DNA from: Bacteroidales bacterium
GTDB taxonomy: Bacteria > Bacteroidota > Bacteroidia > Bacteroidales > Tenuifilaceae
Direction of reading: 5' to 3'
NCBI GenBank assembly: GCA_013141385.1
Contig: JABFRB010000042.1
Span: forward strand, 1-51,907
Length of the DNA: 51,907 bases
The notes below the pieces were generated by a model. That model ran no database searches. It worked only from the letters and a program-made list of their open reading frames with translations, and was not told the origin of the DNA. A program made the translations under genes and the position numbers. This document shows positions 26,135 through 34,808 of this stretch, in pieces (within the stretch, counting starts at the first letter, position 1; each line of letters starts with the position of its first letter).

Positions 26135-26884
26135 TCAAAATAAAAAAACCATTTCATCCTCAACAAAAACTATACTTCCCTTATTGGAAATGCTATTCCT
26201 AATGTTCAATAAATTGGCATTCTTCCAGTTAGGATTGGTATGTATTAAACCAACCTTCTCAATCCGAAACCTGCTTTGCAAATCAACAATATCTTGAAGG
26301 GATGTATGATCCATACTATTTACATTTACCATCGACCAGCAATCATGAAGAAGCAGTTTGACATTTTTTGCTGCCTGAAATGTTCCCTCATTTAATGCCG
26401 TATCCGTTGCATAATGAACATAGTTTCCAACCGTAATTCCATACGATTTTCCTGTATGAATTTGCTCCGTGATATTTATTTTGATATTTCCAATAAAGAA
26501 TCCATTTAAATCATAATCAGCAAAATTAACTCTCTTCCCAATGCTCTCAACAGAAATAAAATACGGGGGCGATAAGAATGTTGTAATAATATCTTTACAC
26601 GCCCTATTTACTAAATTATTTCCTGGGCCATAAACATTAATAATCTTCTCCTTTGCCCAATTACCAATATAGCATAGACCAATAATATGATCGAGATGAT
26701 AGTGACTATAGATAATATGAATCTCCTCATACTTATTTAATAGCTCTACATATCCCCCTAACCTTGATATTCCAGTACCTGTATCAAGAATTATTAGCGA
26801 TTCACCTGTATCAATCAAAAAGCAAGAGGTTTCCTTTGCCGATGTAGGGATCCATCCACCACTTCCTAATGCAATAATTTTCAT
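26135..26884 (-). CDS. MBL-fold hydrolase, RNase Z/beta-lactamase-2 type
   Basis: A 249-residue cytosolic metal-dependent hydrolase. The N-terminus GSGGWIPTSAKETSCFLIDTG is typical of RNase Z-like MBL proteins. The metal motif is intact: SHYHLDH (H61, H63, D65, H66), with the later ATDTA, LLHDCWSM and IHTNP elements. It lacks the long exosite arm expected of tRNase Z, so the substrate is uncertain (nucleic acid, phosphodiester or other). It lies 22 bp downstream of a 56-residue Cys-rich ORF and is probably co-transcribed with it. Confidence 0.82.
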   Translation of the reverse strand: MKIIALGSGGWIPTSAKETSCFLIDTGESLIILDTGTGISRLGGYVELLNKYEEIHIIYSHYHLDHIIGLCYIGNWAKEKIINVYGPGNNLVNRACKDIITTFLSPPYFISVESIGKRVNFADYDLNGFFIGNIKINITEQIHTGKSYGITVGNYVHYATDTALNEGTFQAAKNVKLLLHDCWSMVNVNSMDHTSLQDIVDLQSRFRIEKVGLIHTNPNWKNANLLNIRNSISNKGSIVFVEDEMVFLF

Positions 26885-26906
26885 AAGTCTTTAGCTAATT
26901 TTTGAT

Positions 26907-27077
26907 TTACCTTTCACAAAAAGGTCGATTTTCTCTCCCACTATGAAACTTAACGCACTCAGCGCAATTTGTCTTTCTTGGGCATTTTAAGTTTGTACAT
27001 AGGCAATCTTTTTGACCATCTATCAAATTCATTATCCCCTTGTTTATTGAATCATCAATAACTTTGGTTTTTTCCAT
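26907..27077 (-). CDS. 56-residue Cys-rich protein
   Basis: A short ORF read directly from the minus strand: ATG at 27077, TAA at 26907. The protein has seven parts Cys-rich sequence at its C-terminal half: CLCTNLKCPRKTNCAECVKF (residues 25-44), then H45 and C54, giving the spacing CxC-x4-C-x5-C-x2-C-x3-H-x8-C. This looks like a small metal-binding module, and similar CPR.GNC..C...H proteins are, from memory, common small proteins in anaerobes. It lies 22 bp upstream of an MBL-fold gene on the same strand, suggesting an operon. Function unknown. Confidence 0.7.
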   Translation of the reverse strand: MEKTKVIDDSINKGIMNLIDGQKDCLCTNLKCPRKTNCAECVKFHSGRENRPFCER

Positions 27078-27127
27078 TGTTTGGTGTTTAGTAAAGTAAT
27101 GGATGTCGCTAAGCTAGGAATTAATTC

Positions 27128-27259
27128 TATATGAGTATCCGTTTAGATTACTATTTCGATAAACAAACCTAACGGTCATTCCGGGCGAAGTCCCGGAATC
27201 TGGGTGTAAAAAGGGGATTCCTGCATTCGCAGGAATGACAGCAAAGCGGATACACATTT
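27128..27259 (+). repeat. Hairpin-rich dispersed element, short copy
   Basis: Same orientation as 11870-12056, and likely the more complete fold: GTCATTCC...GGAATGAC encloses the TTCCGGG/CCCGGAA and ATTCCTGC/GCAGGAAT hairpins, with inverted ends ATGAGTATCCG / CGGATACACAT. No coding capacity. Confidence 0.78.
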
Positions 27260-27314
27260 AATTCAATATCTGCAAATCATGCCCTATGGCCACTTAACGG
27301 CTATTGTAGGTCAA

Positions 27315-27812
27315 TTATTTATCTTGATTGGAAATCACAATATTCTCACTCTTTATCAATATTCTGTCTTTATCATAAAGAAGTTTTTGATAGTACTTAT
27401 TGTCAATTAATATCTCCTCGGCAACAACCTTCAATTCATCCTTATGATTTAAAATAGATTCGCAATACTTGATAAATGTTTTATTGTCGTTTATTTTCAC
27501 AATTTTGAGTATTACAACTTTATCTTGGGATGATATTCTAAAGTATTTAATCACTTCTTTTTTAGCACCACTTTTATAATACTTGATTTTATGTTTAGAG
27601 ATAATTTTCCCAGAATCAAGTGTTGAAATTATCTTTTCTTTCCTATTGGATAAATAGTTTTTATAACTCATTTTATAAACATTTAACTCTTTATCCTCTA
27701 TTTTTTTAACCTTCACAAAAAAGTCTTTAATCGAATCACTGCCTTGTGAGTATGAAGTAAGAACTATCAAATTAATGAATAAGAGAAACAGGTAAAATTT
27801 GTGTTTTTTCAT
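27315..27812 (-). CDS. Secreted protein, unknown function
   Basis: A 165-residue lysine-rich protein with a signal peptide (about residues 5-22, ending TSYSQ). The middle KHKIKYYKSGAKKEVIKYF vaguely recalls YwqK/MORN-type repeats (YY..G.K..), but one copy is not enough to assign the family. It follows the DUF2628 gene by 11 bp on the same strand and is probably co-transcribed. AT content is high even for this window. Confidence 0.55.
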   Translation of the reverse strand: MKKHKFYLFLLFINLIVLTSYSQGSDSIKDFFVKVKKIEDKELNVYKMSYKNYLSNRKEKIISTLDSGKIISKHKIKYYKSGAKKEVIKYFRISSQDKVVILKIVKINDNKTFIKYCESILNHKDELKVVAEEILIDNKYYQKLLYDKDRILIKSENIVISNQDK

Positions 27813-27823
27813 AATAATTATAG

Positions 27824-28348
27824 TTATTGGTTATTACTTAAAATTAGTAAAAAAATTAAAATAAATATGATTGATAAAATTAATATCCAATTACCACTTC
27901 CAGCCTTTTTGAGTTTTTTCATTTTTATTGTCTCTTCATCTGTTGATGAAACAATTTTTTCAACCTTCCTTTTTGAATGTTTTAAAAAAAAGTAATTTCC
28001 AAAATAACCTAAAATTGTTCCATAAACTAATAACCAAAGAACTCTTAGTGATATTTCAATGTCTGGTGAATCTCCAAGTCTATTTACTAGGAATTCCTCA
28101 ATTTTTGATTCTACAAATGCAACTCCTATAATAATCAATGAGAGAATATAAAGTCGTCGATATAAAACCCAAAATATTCCAAAGAAAAAGGCTCCGATAT
28201 TAAATGAGAATCTCTTTCCATTTTCAAGATCAATAAGTTTTGGTATAAAGTAGCCCTTTCTTTTCCCAAAATAAATTTCGAAATATTCAATCTTCACATC
28301 TCCAATATTTTCGTTTTTCGCTTCTTCAATTTCCATATTATTGGTCAT
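27824..28348 (-). CDS. DUF2628-like membrane protein
   Basis: A 174-residue protein. The sequence FSFNIGAFFFGIFWVLYRRLY (about residues 47-67) is the hallmark of DUF2628 proteins, followed by further hydrophobic segments (about 68-80, 104-123) and a C-terminal tail anchor (about 153-171). A charged linker, KHSKRKVEKIVSSTDEETIKMKK, precedes the last helix. Function unknown. It is the first gene of a probable pair with the secreted 27315-27812 protein. Confidence 0.7.
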   Translation of the reverse strand: MTNNMEIEEAKNENIGDVKIEYFEIYFGKRKGYFIPKLIDLENGKRFSFNIGAFFFGIFWVLYRRLYILSLIIIGVAFVESKIEEFLVNRLGDSPDIEISLRVLWLLVYGTILGYFGNYFFLKHSKRKVEKIVSSTDEETIKMKKLKKAGSGNWILILSIIFILIFLLILSNNQ

Positions 28349-28407
28349 TGGTTCAGGTGATGTTTGTCAAGAGTTAAATATGGTGCATTTTGTCCCATAT
28401 CATTTTT

Positions 28408-28440
28408 ATATGTCCCAAAAATAAAGTTTTTGGGACATAT
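28408..28440. terminator. Strong symmetrical hairpin
   Basis: ATATGTCCCAAAAA (28408-28421) and TTTTTGGGACATAT (28427-28440) pair perfectly over 14 bp around a 5-base loop, with A/T-rich outer pairs. It lies past the 3' end of the 28578-29429 gene and upstream of the DUF2628 gene; the T5 inside the stem and flanking T/A runs suit a bidirectional terminator. Confidence 0.6.
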
Positions 28441-28475
28441 AAGAAGTTATATGAGATTTTTTAATGGATTGAGGT

Positions 28476-28603
28476 TAACGGTTGGCGGTATTAAACGTTG
28501 GAGATTTCGAAACTACGTTCCTATCAACCGTTACAGACTTTGATGCGAACTGAAACGCATGATGTGCCACTAAACCCCTATGGTGTATGATTACTTGTTG
28601 GGC
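28476..28603 (+). other. Structured 3' element with attC-like simple site
   Basis: TAACGGTTG (28476-28484) pairs with CAACCGTTA (28525-28533); ATGCG (28543-28547) pairs with CGCAT (28556-28560); and GTTGGGC (28597-28603) matches the attC R' consensus GTTRRRY. The last part overlaps the final codons of the 28578-29429 gene. I do not find a matching RYYYAAC partner, so this is not a proven integron site. Confidence 0.4.
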
Positions 28604-29429
28604 GTTGTGTTTCCTTGCCTGATGAAGAATTTAATGTGTCAATTAAGGTTTCTCTCATTAGAAGAATTTCTGTTTTTATATCCTTTACAGATAACTCTAA
28701 GACCTTAAGATTTTGATTTATTTCATTAACTTGATCTTGATTTATATTTGCGTCAAAAATGAATGGTGCAATAAAAGAAAACAAAAGAGCTCCTAATGCT
28801 AGATAAAATGAAAATCTAGAAATTCTTGTTTGTTTTTTAGATTCAGTTAGTTCCTCCTCATGATACATCTGTTCGTAAGTTTTAAAGTTATTTTCTAGTA
28901 TTTTTTTCAATTCAGATCTAACATAAAAGTAACTAATTTTATATCTCATGATAAGATCAAATATGTTTGTAGGAATTGGTTGGATAAAGAAGTCAGTAAC
29001 TTTACTATCAAGTATTTCTTGTGTAATGTTTTTAGAAACGAAATTGCCTTTTTGGGGTAAATCATAATTTGAATGTACAAATATTAGATTGTTTTTTTCT
29101 AAGTAATCTATTGTTGAGATACATTCGAAGAATTCAGTTAATGCATTTTTATCTGTTTTGGAATATAAAAGTGATATTATTTTGGCATCTTCTTTAATCT
29201 CAATACCTCTGTCAACGAGTACAGTATTTGAAATGAAATCAAGGACATTTGATTTTAATAAGTCAGTCTTAACTAGATTTTCTATTAATCTTTGTTCGTA
29301 TTCACTAAAATTTTTCATAGTTATCAGATTTATGTTTTTATATCTTGACATAACGCCAATTTGTTTATATATAAAACTTTTCCGTTCATATCCCTCCATT
29401 TTCATGGGGATATATACAATTCTTACCAT
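28578..29429 (-). CDS. Membrane-tethered protein, unknown function
   Basis: A 283-residue protein I do not recognise. Residues 1-200 are soluble, with mixed helices and strands (e.g. FIQPIPTNIFDLIMRYKISY). One membrane segment, RFSFYLALGALLFSFIAPFIF, lies at about 205-225, and the C-terminal tail (about 230-270) is a likely short coiled coil. The last residues TQRPTSNHTP are encoded inside a structured element with an attC-like site, the way cassette genes often end. It has no close co-directional partner and is AT-rich. No catalytic motif is visible. Confidence 0.6.
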   Translation of the reverse strand: MVRIVYIPMKMEGYERKSFIYKQIGVMSRYKNINLITMKNFSEYEQRLIENLVKTDLLKSNVLDFISNTVLVDRGIEIKEDAKIISLLYSKTDKNALTEFFECISTIDYLEKNNLIFVHSNYDLPQKGNFVSKNITQEILDSKVTDFFIQPIPTNIFDLIMRYKISYFYVRSELKKILENNFKTYEQMYHEEELTESKKQTRISRFSFYLALGALLFSFIAPFIFDANINQDQVNEINQNLKVLELSVKDIKTEILLMRETLIDTLNSSSGKETQRPTSNHTP

Positions 29430-29648
29430 TAACTACATCAAAGTTAACATTTTCTACAAATCGTTAAGCAATAAAAAATTTGAGTTAGAAAATAATCTAT
29501 CACAATAGAGTTAATCCATTTTATTACATATACTTAAGGCAAAAAACCTCCTTAGTAGGTAGCCCTTTATCAAAATTCTTATTATAACTAATTTGAAAAT
29601 TACTATTTTGTCAGTTTGTTTAGGTCCGATTTCAAATACACTTAGAGC

Positions 29649-30524
29649 ATGAACCTACTTGGTGCTTTTACTTTCTTTTGTGCCGTGGTTTTCTTCGGGT
29701 TATTCCCTTTCCCGCTGCTGTACCTTTTTTCATACGTAGTCCGTTTTTTTCTTTATGGAGTTTTTGGTTATAGGAAGGCAGTGGTTGTTGAGAATCTTAA
29801 GGGATCGTTTCCCCGTTATAGCCATAAGGAGATAAAACGGTTAACAAATCTTTTTTACAAAAACCTTGTAGATATTATCCTTGAGGGGTTTAGAGCCTTT
29901 ACCATGTCGCGTAGGCAGATACTTAAACGGCATCGCATTACAAACCCCGAATTACTTGAGGAATTCTATAAAAAGGGGCAAAGCGTTATTGTTGTTGCTG
30001 GTCATTACTGCAATTGGGAGTGGGGAAGCCTGTCGGCTAGGCTGCAAACGGAATTCAATGTTGTTGCCTTCTATAAGCCATTAAATAATGGGTATGTGGA
30101 TAGGTTTGTTCGCTGGAGTCGCTCCCGTTTTGGGACAACCCTTGCACCCATAAAGGATACCTCGTTAACCTTTGAACAATGCAAGGGTATAAGAACTATC
30201 TATCTAATGGCTGGTGACCAAGGAATGCCTAAAGAGTTTATGGATAGGGCATACTGGGTGCAATTCCTTAATAGGGAAACTGCCTTTCTGCATGGAATGG
30301 AGAAACATGCTCGTTTAAATAATCTCCCAGTACTTTATGCCGATATTCAAAGGTTAAAGCGGGGCTACTATGTCATAGAGTTTACAGTGCTAACCTTAAA
30401 CCCACTTGAACTTGAGGAAGGTGTTCTTACTGAGATGTATGCTCGAAAATTGGAATCAATAATAATTAAAAAGCCTGAGAACTGGCTTTGGTCGCATCGC
30501 AGATGGAAGCATAGCCGTGATTAA
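29649..30524 (+). CDS. LpxL/HtrB-like lysophospholipid or lipid A acyltransferase
   Basis: A 291-residue inner-membrane-associated acyltransferase. The N-terminus has a hydrophobic segment (about 4-35). The catalytic HX4E motif is H119-E124 in AGHYCNWEWGS, and the later MAGDQGMP block is also typical. Members transfer acyl chains from acyl-ACP to lipid A or to membrane lipids; which applies here cannot be told. It is monocistronic and convergent with the nitroreductase gene, with a terminator-like hairpin between. Confidence 0.85.
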   Translation: MNLLGAFTFFCAVVFFGLFPFPLLYLFSYVVRFFLYGVFGYRKAVVVENLKGSFPRYSHKEIKRLTNLFYKNLVDIILEGFRAFTMSRRQILKRHRITNPELLEEFYKKGQSVIVVAGHYCNWEWGSLSARLQTEFNVVAFYKPLNNGYVDRFVRWSRSRFGTTLAPIKDTSLTFEQCKGIRTIYLMAGDQGMPKEFMDRAYWVQFLNRETAFLHGMEKHARLNNLPVLYADIQRLKRGYYVIEFTVLTLNPLELEEGVLTEMYARKLESIIIKKPENWLWSHRRWKHSRD

Positions 30525-30569
30525 ACTGGAAGAATCTATTTTTCAACTCAAAATGCCCATTTAAGTTTC

Positions 30570-30588
30570 CCCTCTTTTTTAAGGAGGG
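30570..30588. terminator. Bidirectional terminator between convergent genes
   Basis: CCCTC with following T's pairs with A's plus GAGGG around a short T loop. It lies between the stops of the acyltransferase and nitroreductase genes. Confidence 0.45.
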
Positions 30589-30601
30589 ATTGGGAAGGTC
30601 A

Positions 30602-31234
30602 CTATTTTAATTCCGTAATGAAACGAGCCTTCGGTGTGCGCACTTTTTTCAGATTTACCAACCAATCATTTTCAGTATCTCTATAACCCAGTGGAAGCAA
30701 TGTGACACTTCGCAATCCTTTCTCTTTTAGATTTAAAAGTTCATCAAGAGCAGCATTATCAAAACCTTCCATAGGCGTAGCATCAACTTTTAGCTCAGCA
30801 GCAGCCGCTAAGGCAATACCGAAGCCAATATATACTTGACGTGCAGCGTGTGCAAAATTTTGTTCAGCTGAACGAGAACCAAATCTACTTATTAATCTGT
30901 TTTTATAATCATCCATTGAGTCTGCGGGTACTCCGCGTTCGGCAACAGTGCGAGAAAAAACTTCGTTAATACGCTCGGGAGTATAATTATCCCATGCTGC
31001 AAAAATGAGCAAATGCGAGCAATCGGTAATTTGGGTTTGATCAAAAGCAATAGGTTTAATCTTAACCTTAAGGTTGGCATTGGTCACCACAATGATTTCA
31101 AACGGCTGCAAACCCGATGATGTGGGTGCTAGGTGTGCCGCTTCTAAGATAGTATTTACCTTATCTTGCGGAACGGCTTGCCCGTTCATCTTTTTTGTGG
31201 CATAACGCCAGTTTAGTGCATTTATTAATTCCAT
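30602..31234 (-). CDS. Nitroreductase-family NAD(P)H oxidoreductase
   Basis: A 210-residue flavin enzyme of the NfsB type. The N-terminal LNWRYATKKMNG and LEAAHLAPTSSGLQPFEIIV (residues 31-50) form part of the FMN site; the later AARQVYIGFGIALAAAAELK helix and LLPLGYRD are typical. It reduces quinones, nitro compounds or similar acceptors; the natural substrate is unknown. About 180 bp upstream lie two palindromes spaced 20 bp apart that may be operators for its regulator, but no regulator gene is adjacent. Confidence 0.88.
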   Translation of the reverse strand: MELINALNWRYATKKMNGQAVPQDKVNTILEAAHLAPTSSGLQPFEIIVVTNANLKVKIKPIAFDQTQITDCSHLLIFAAWDNYTPERINEVFSRTVAERGVPADSMDDYKNRLISRFGSRSAEQNFAHAARQVYIGFGIALAAAAELKVDATPMEGFDNAALDELLNLKEKGLRSVTLLPLGYRDTENDWLVNLKKVRTPKARFITELK

Positions 31235-31413
31235 ATCTATTAACTGTTAAAACGAAAATCAATTTGTATTAGACAAACACCTTAACTATAATTTAGTTTT
31301 TGCAAATCAAACAATAAATTTACAAACTCTTAAAATCCTACTAAGAGGGTTTACAAATTATTTTAAGGAATCCACTTTTGAAATCAAATATTTTATTGAA
31401 CCACCCGGTTTAA

Positions 31414-31449
31414 TGTTCATTTACGAACACATTTGTTCGTGAACGAACA
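31414..31449. promoter_or_regulatory. Tandem palindromic operators, 20-bp spacing
   Basis: TGTTCATTTACGAACA (31414-31429, one mismatch) and TGTTCGTGAACGAACA (31434-31449, perfect) are two copies of a 16-bp palindrome, starting 20 bp apart and so on one helix face. They lie in the divergent nitroreductase/mutS spacer (31235-31827), typical of a dimeric repressor. Confidence 0.6.
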
Positions 31450-31470
31450 GAATTAAATTGCAGAAAATAA

Positions 31471-31497
31471 AAAAGGCTACCCTCTACGTAGCCTTTT
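31471..31497. terminator. Orphan intrinsic terminator 1
   Basis: AAAAGGCTAC (31471-31480) pairs perfectly with GTAGCCTTTT (31488-31497) around a 7-base loop. It lies between two divergent genes, where no protein gene would need it on either strand. Confidence 0.65.
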
Positions 31498-31640
31498 ATT
31501 CCTAATAATGAGATTCGATTTTTATGTATTTTGCTGCAAATTATTAACCCATATTGTATAAAACTTGTTCTTTTAGTAGAAAACAACTATAATTGCATCA
31601 AATACTTTTAAAAATTAACCCCAACCAAACCTCTATTTAT

Positions 31641-31680
31641 AAAATCCTTCTTCATTCGCGTGAGGGAGGATTTTTATTTT
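31641..31680 (+). terminator. Orphan intrinsic terminator 2
   Basis: AAAATCCTTCTTCA (31641-31654) pairs with TGAGGGAGGATTTT (31661-31674) with two wobbles; a T-rich tail runs to 31680. It reads on the + strand, about 75 bp before the mutS promoter, with no gene upstream on that strand since 30524. Confidence 0.65.
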
Positions 31681-31755
31681 ATAATCAATATACATGCCAA
31701 ACTTTATTTACAAATTTATTTAGCGGTAAAAAATTTTATTGATTAGTTGATTTGT

Positions 31756-31785
31756 TTTGTTAAGTAGAAGATTTTAATAATTTTG
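31756..31785 (+). promoter_or_regulatory. Promoter for mutS
   Basis: TTTG (31756-31759), 18 bases, TAATTTTG (31778-31785): near-perfect Bacteroidota consensus. Transcription would start near 31792, leaving a short leader before the TTG start at 31828. Confidence 0.65.
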
Positions 31786-31827
31786 TTTCCTTCAAATGTT
31801 TAGTAAACTTCATTACATCTAATCAGA

Positions 31828-34449
31828 TTGAGCAATTTTAATGAGAGTACGGTTGTAGAAACCCCTTTAATGAAGCAGTACTTTAGTATCAAGCGGAAAC
31901 ACCCTGATGCTATACTACTCTTTAGGGTGGGCGATTTTTACGAAACATTTGGTGATGATGCCATTAAAGCATCTGAAATTCTTGGAATTACACTTACCCG
32001 TAGGGCAAATGGTGCTGCCGCTTACGTAGAACTAGCGGGCTTTCCTCATCATGCGCTCGATACCTATCTACCAAAGCTAGTTAGAGCAGGGCAACGGGTT
32101 GCAATTTGCGATCAGCTTGAAGATCCTAAATTAACAAAAACCATTGTAAAACGTGGAGTTACAGAATTAGTAACGCCAGGCGTATCTTTCAATGAAAATG
32201 TACTTGAACGAAAAGAAAATAACTTTCTAGCCTGCGTCCACCTTGATAAAAAAACCGCAGGTATTGCATTTCTTGATATTTCAACCGGAGAATTTCTTGT
32301 AGCAGAAGGAACAATAGATTATATCGATAAACTATTAGGTAGCTTTAACCCCAAAGAGGTACTAGTTGAAAGATCAAAACATCAGGATTTTCTGGAGTTA
32401 TTTGGTTCAAAATACTACACCTTTAAGTTGGAGGAATGGGCTTATAATGCCGATGGAGCAAATGATAAGCTGCTTAACCATTTTCAAACCGCATCGCTAA
32501 AAGGGTTTGGGGTTGATAGCATGAAGTTAGGAGTTACCTCGGCAGGAGCAATTCTTTACTATTTAGATATCACACAGCACAACCAGATAAACCACATATC
32601 ATCTATTTCGAGAATTGATGAGGATAAATATGTTTGGCTCGATAGGTTTACCGTTCGCAACCTTGAACTTTTCTCATCGGTAAATGAAGGTGCAAAAACT
32701 TTAATTGAGGTAATAGATAAAACAATCTCCCCAATGGGAGGAAGGCTTCTTAAACGTTGGATAGCCTTCCCTTTAAAGGATATCTCCGCTATTAATGAAA
32801 GGCAAGGGGTTGTAGAATATTTTATAAAAAATCAGGAGATAAATGATTTATTGATTGAAAAGGTAAGGGATATTGGTGATTTGGAGCGAATTATATCGAA
32901 AGCTGCAGTAGGTCGAATTACACCCAGGGAGATGGTTCAGCTTAAAACATCTTTGACCACACTTATTTCAATTAAAGATCTTTGTGAAAATTCGAGTGAA
33001 CCTACTTTACAGAGGATTGGCGAACAGATTAATCTTTGTTCAAGAATTAGGGAGCGTATTAGTAAAGAGATTGTTAGCGATCCACCTGCACTAATAGCAA
33101 AAGGCGGTGTAATTGCCAATGGTTTTAACTCCGAGTTGGATGAACTACGAAACATCCAGCATTCAGGAAAAGATTATCTAATAAACCTTCAGCAGCGAGA
33201 ATCGGAAAGAACAGGGATCACTTCGCTAAAGGTTAATTTTAATAATGTTTTTGGCTATTTTATTGAGGTACGTAATACCCATAAAGATAAAGTTCCTGCA
33301 GATTGGATTCGAAAGCAAACACTTGTATCGGCAGAGAGGTATATAACTGAGGAACTTAAGGAGTATGAGGTTAAAATTTTGGGAGCCGAAGAAAAAATAC
33401 TTCAAATTGAGATAAAACTTTTTCAGGAACTTGTCCATAGTTTATCGGAATATGTGGCATCAATCCAATTAAATGCCTCACTTGTTGCGCAAATAGACTG
33501 TTTACTCTCATTTACAATGTGCGCAAAAGCATATAGCTATTCAAAACCATTTCTTGACCAAACGAATGTAGTTGATATTAAGGCGGGTAGACACCCAGTA
33601 ATCGAACGGATGCTTCCAGCGGGTGAGGAGTATGTTGCAAATGATGTTTATATTGATGACAGGGAGCAACAGATTATTATCATCACTGGACCGAATATGG
33701 CTGGTAAATCTGCACTGTTGAGGCAAACCGCACTAATAGTTCTTTTGGCACAAATAGGATCTTTCGTTCCTGCGCAAAGTGCGTCAATTGGGGTTGTTGA
33801 TAAAATATTTACACGGGTGGGGGCTTCCGACAATATCTCGCTTGGAGAATCAACCTTTATGGTTGAAATGCAGGAGGCTGCAAGTATTTTGAATAACCTA
33901 TCGGGCAAAAGCCTTATCCTTCTCGATGAGATTGGAAGAGGAACATCAACCTACGATGGAATATCCATTGCTTGGGCCATGGTTGAATACATTCATGAGC
34001 ACCCACAGGCAAAAGCAAAAACGCTTTTTGCTACTCATTATCACGAACTGAATGAGATGGAGGCTACATTTCCACGTGTTAAAAACTATAACGTTACCAT
34101 CAAGGAGTTAGAAAACAAAGTAATCTTTTTAAGAAAATTGGTTAGAGGTGGGAGCGAGCATAGTTTTGGAATTCATGTAGCACGAATGGCTGGAATGCCC
34201 CCGAGTGTGGTTAAACGTGCAAATGAAATACTGGCTGAGATGGAGAAATCTCAGCAAGGTCAATCACTCCATAAACCTGTAGATGAACTGGGTAAGCACC
34301 GTGAGGGCTATCAACTCAGCTTCTTTCAGCTTGAAGATCCTGTACTGAAACAGATTCGAGATCAAATCAAATTACTAGATATTAATAATCTAACACCCGT
34401 AGAGGCTCTTAATAGGTTAAATGAGATTAAGAGAATTTCGGGGCTCTAG
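31828..34449 (+). CDS. mutS: DNA mismatch repair protein MutS
   Basis: An 873-residue mismatch sensor. Domain I holds the mismatch-binding Phe-x-Glu in [13 protein letters not shown]. Connector, core and clamp domains follow, then the ATPase with Walker [14 protein letters not shown] and Walker [17 protein letters not shown], and a C-terminal dimer-type tail. I keep the TTG start: no in-frame ATG exists upstream before a stop, and the next ATG (31870) would remove residues TPLMKQ normally present in MutS. The promoter at 31756-31785 fits this start. Monocistronic; the following 359-bp gap ends in the carboxylase promoter. Confidence 0.95.
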   Translation: MSNFNESTVVETPLMKQYFSIKRKHPDAILLFRVGDFYETFGDDAIKASEILGITLTRRANGAAAYVELAGFPHHALDTYLPKLVRAGQRVAICDQLEDPKLTKTIVKRGVTELVTPGVSFNENVLERKENNFLACVHLDKKTAGIAFLDISTGEFLVAEGTIDYIDKLLGSFNPKEVLVERSKHQDFLELFGSKYYTFKLEEWAYNADGANDKLLNHFQTASLKGFGVDSMKLGVTSAGAILYYLDITQHNQINHISSISRIDEDKYVWLDRFTVRNLELFSSVNEGAKTLIEVIDKTISPMGGRLLKRWIAFPLKDISAINERQGVVEYFIKNQEINDLLIEKVRDIGDLERIISKAAVGRITPREMVQLKTSLTTLISIKDLCENSSEPTLQRIGEQINLCSRIRERISKEIVSDPPALIAKGGVIANGFNSELDELRNIQHSGKDYLINLQQRESERTGITSLKVNFNNVFGYFIEVRNTHKDKVPADWIRKQTLVSAERYITEELKEYEVKILGAEEKILQIEIKLFQELVHSLSEYVASIQLNASLVAQIDCLLSFTMCAKAYSYSKPFLDQTNVVDIKAGRHPVIERMLPAGEEYVANDVYIDDREQQIIIITGPNMAGKSALLRQTALIVLLAQIGSFVPAQSASIGVVDKIFTRVGASDNISLGESTFMVEMQEAASILNNLSGKSLILLDEIGRGTSTYDGISIAWAMVEYIHEHPQAKAKTLFATHYHELNEMEATFPRVKNYNVTIKELENKVIFLRKLVRGGSEHSFGIHVARMAGMPPSVVKRANEILAEMEKSQQGQSLHKPVDELGKHREGYQLSFFQLEDPVLKQIRDQIKLLDINNLTPVEALNRLNEIKRISGL

Positions 34450-34776
34450 CTTTTTCTACATATTTTATTGGGATCATTTATTCAAAAGACTATTGTATGC
34501 GTTAAATACGATCCTGTAATTTATTTCCATTTATCATTGTTCTGTCAAATTATCCTCTGTTTTTTGGTATTCATATTGAGCAAAAATATTTTTTATTGTG
34601 TGGTCTTTGCATTATTGTGCTGTTGTATTTATATTATAGTACGGTTACTTAGAATAAATATAGAATTAAACTTTTTACCTTATTATATGTTTGTGATAAT
34701 AAGGTGTTTGTGTTTAACGGCAGTGTTATAAAGCATAAAAAAAATCAATAAATGTTTTTTAACATAAAATTTGACT
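34450..34776 (+). other. AT-rich spacer without supported gene
   Basis: A TTG-started 87-codon frame here (34468-34731) encodes an extremely Phe/Ile/Cys-rich peptide, as AT-rich noncoding DNA often does; I do not call it a gene. I see no hairpin or repeat of note. Confidence 0.4.
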
Positions 34777-34784
34777 TAGATTTG
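34777..34784 (+). promoter_or_regulatory. -7 box for the acyl-CoA carboxylase operon
   Basis: TAGATTTG exactly matches TAnnTTTG, 25 bp before the first ATG; the -33 region is only T-rich (TGTTTTTT), not a clean TTTG. Confidence 0.5.
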
Positions 34785-34808
34785 TCCCGGATTCAATGAG
34801 CAAAAACT

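Noticed and set aside
28597-28603. Full integron attC site
   Set aside because: Only the R'-like core is present; no matching partner core or integrase is in the window, so it is reported only as a suggestion.
34468-34731. TTG-started 87-codon hydrophobic frame
   Set aside because: Its Phe/Ile/Cys-rich, low-complexity translation is what AT-rich noncoding DNA yields, it has a weak start and no promoter of its own.
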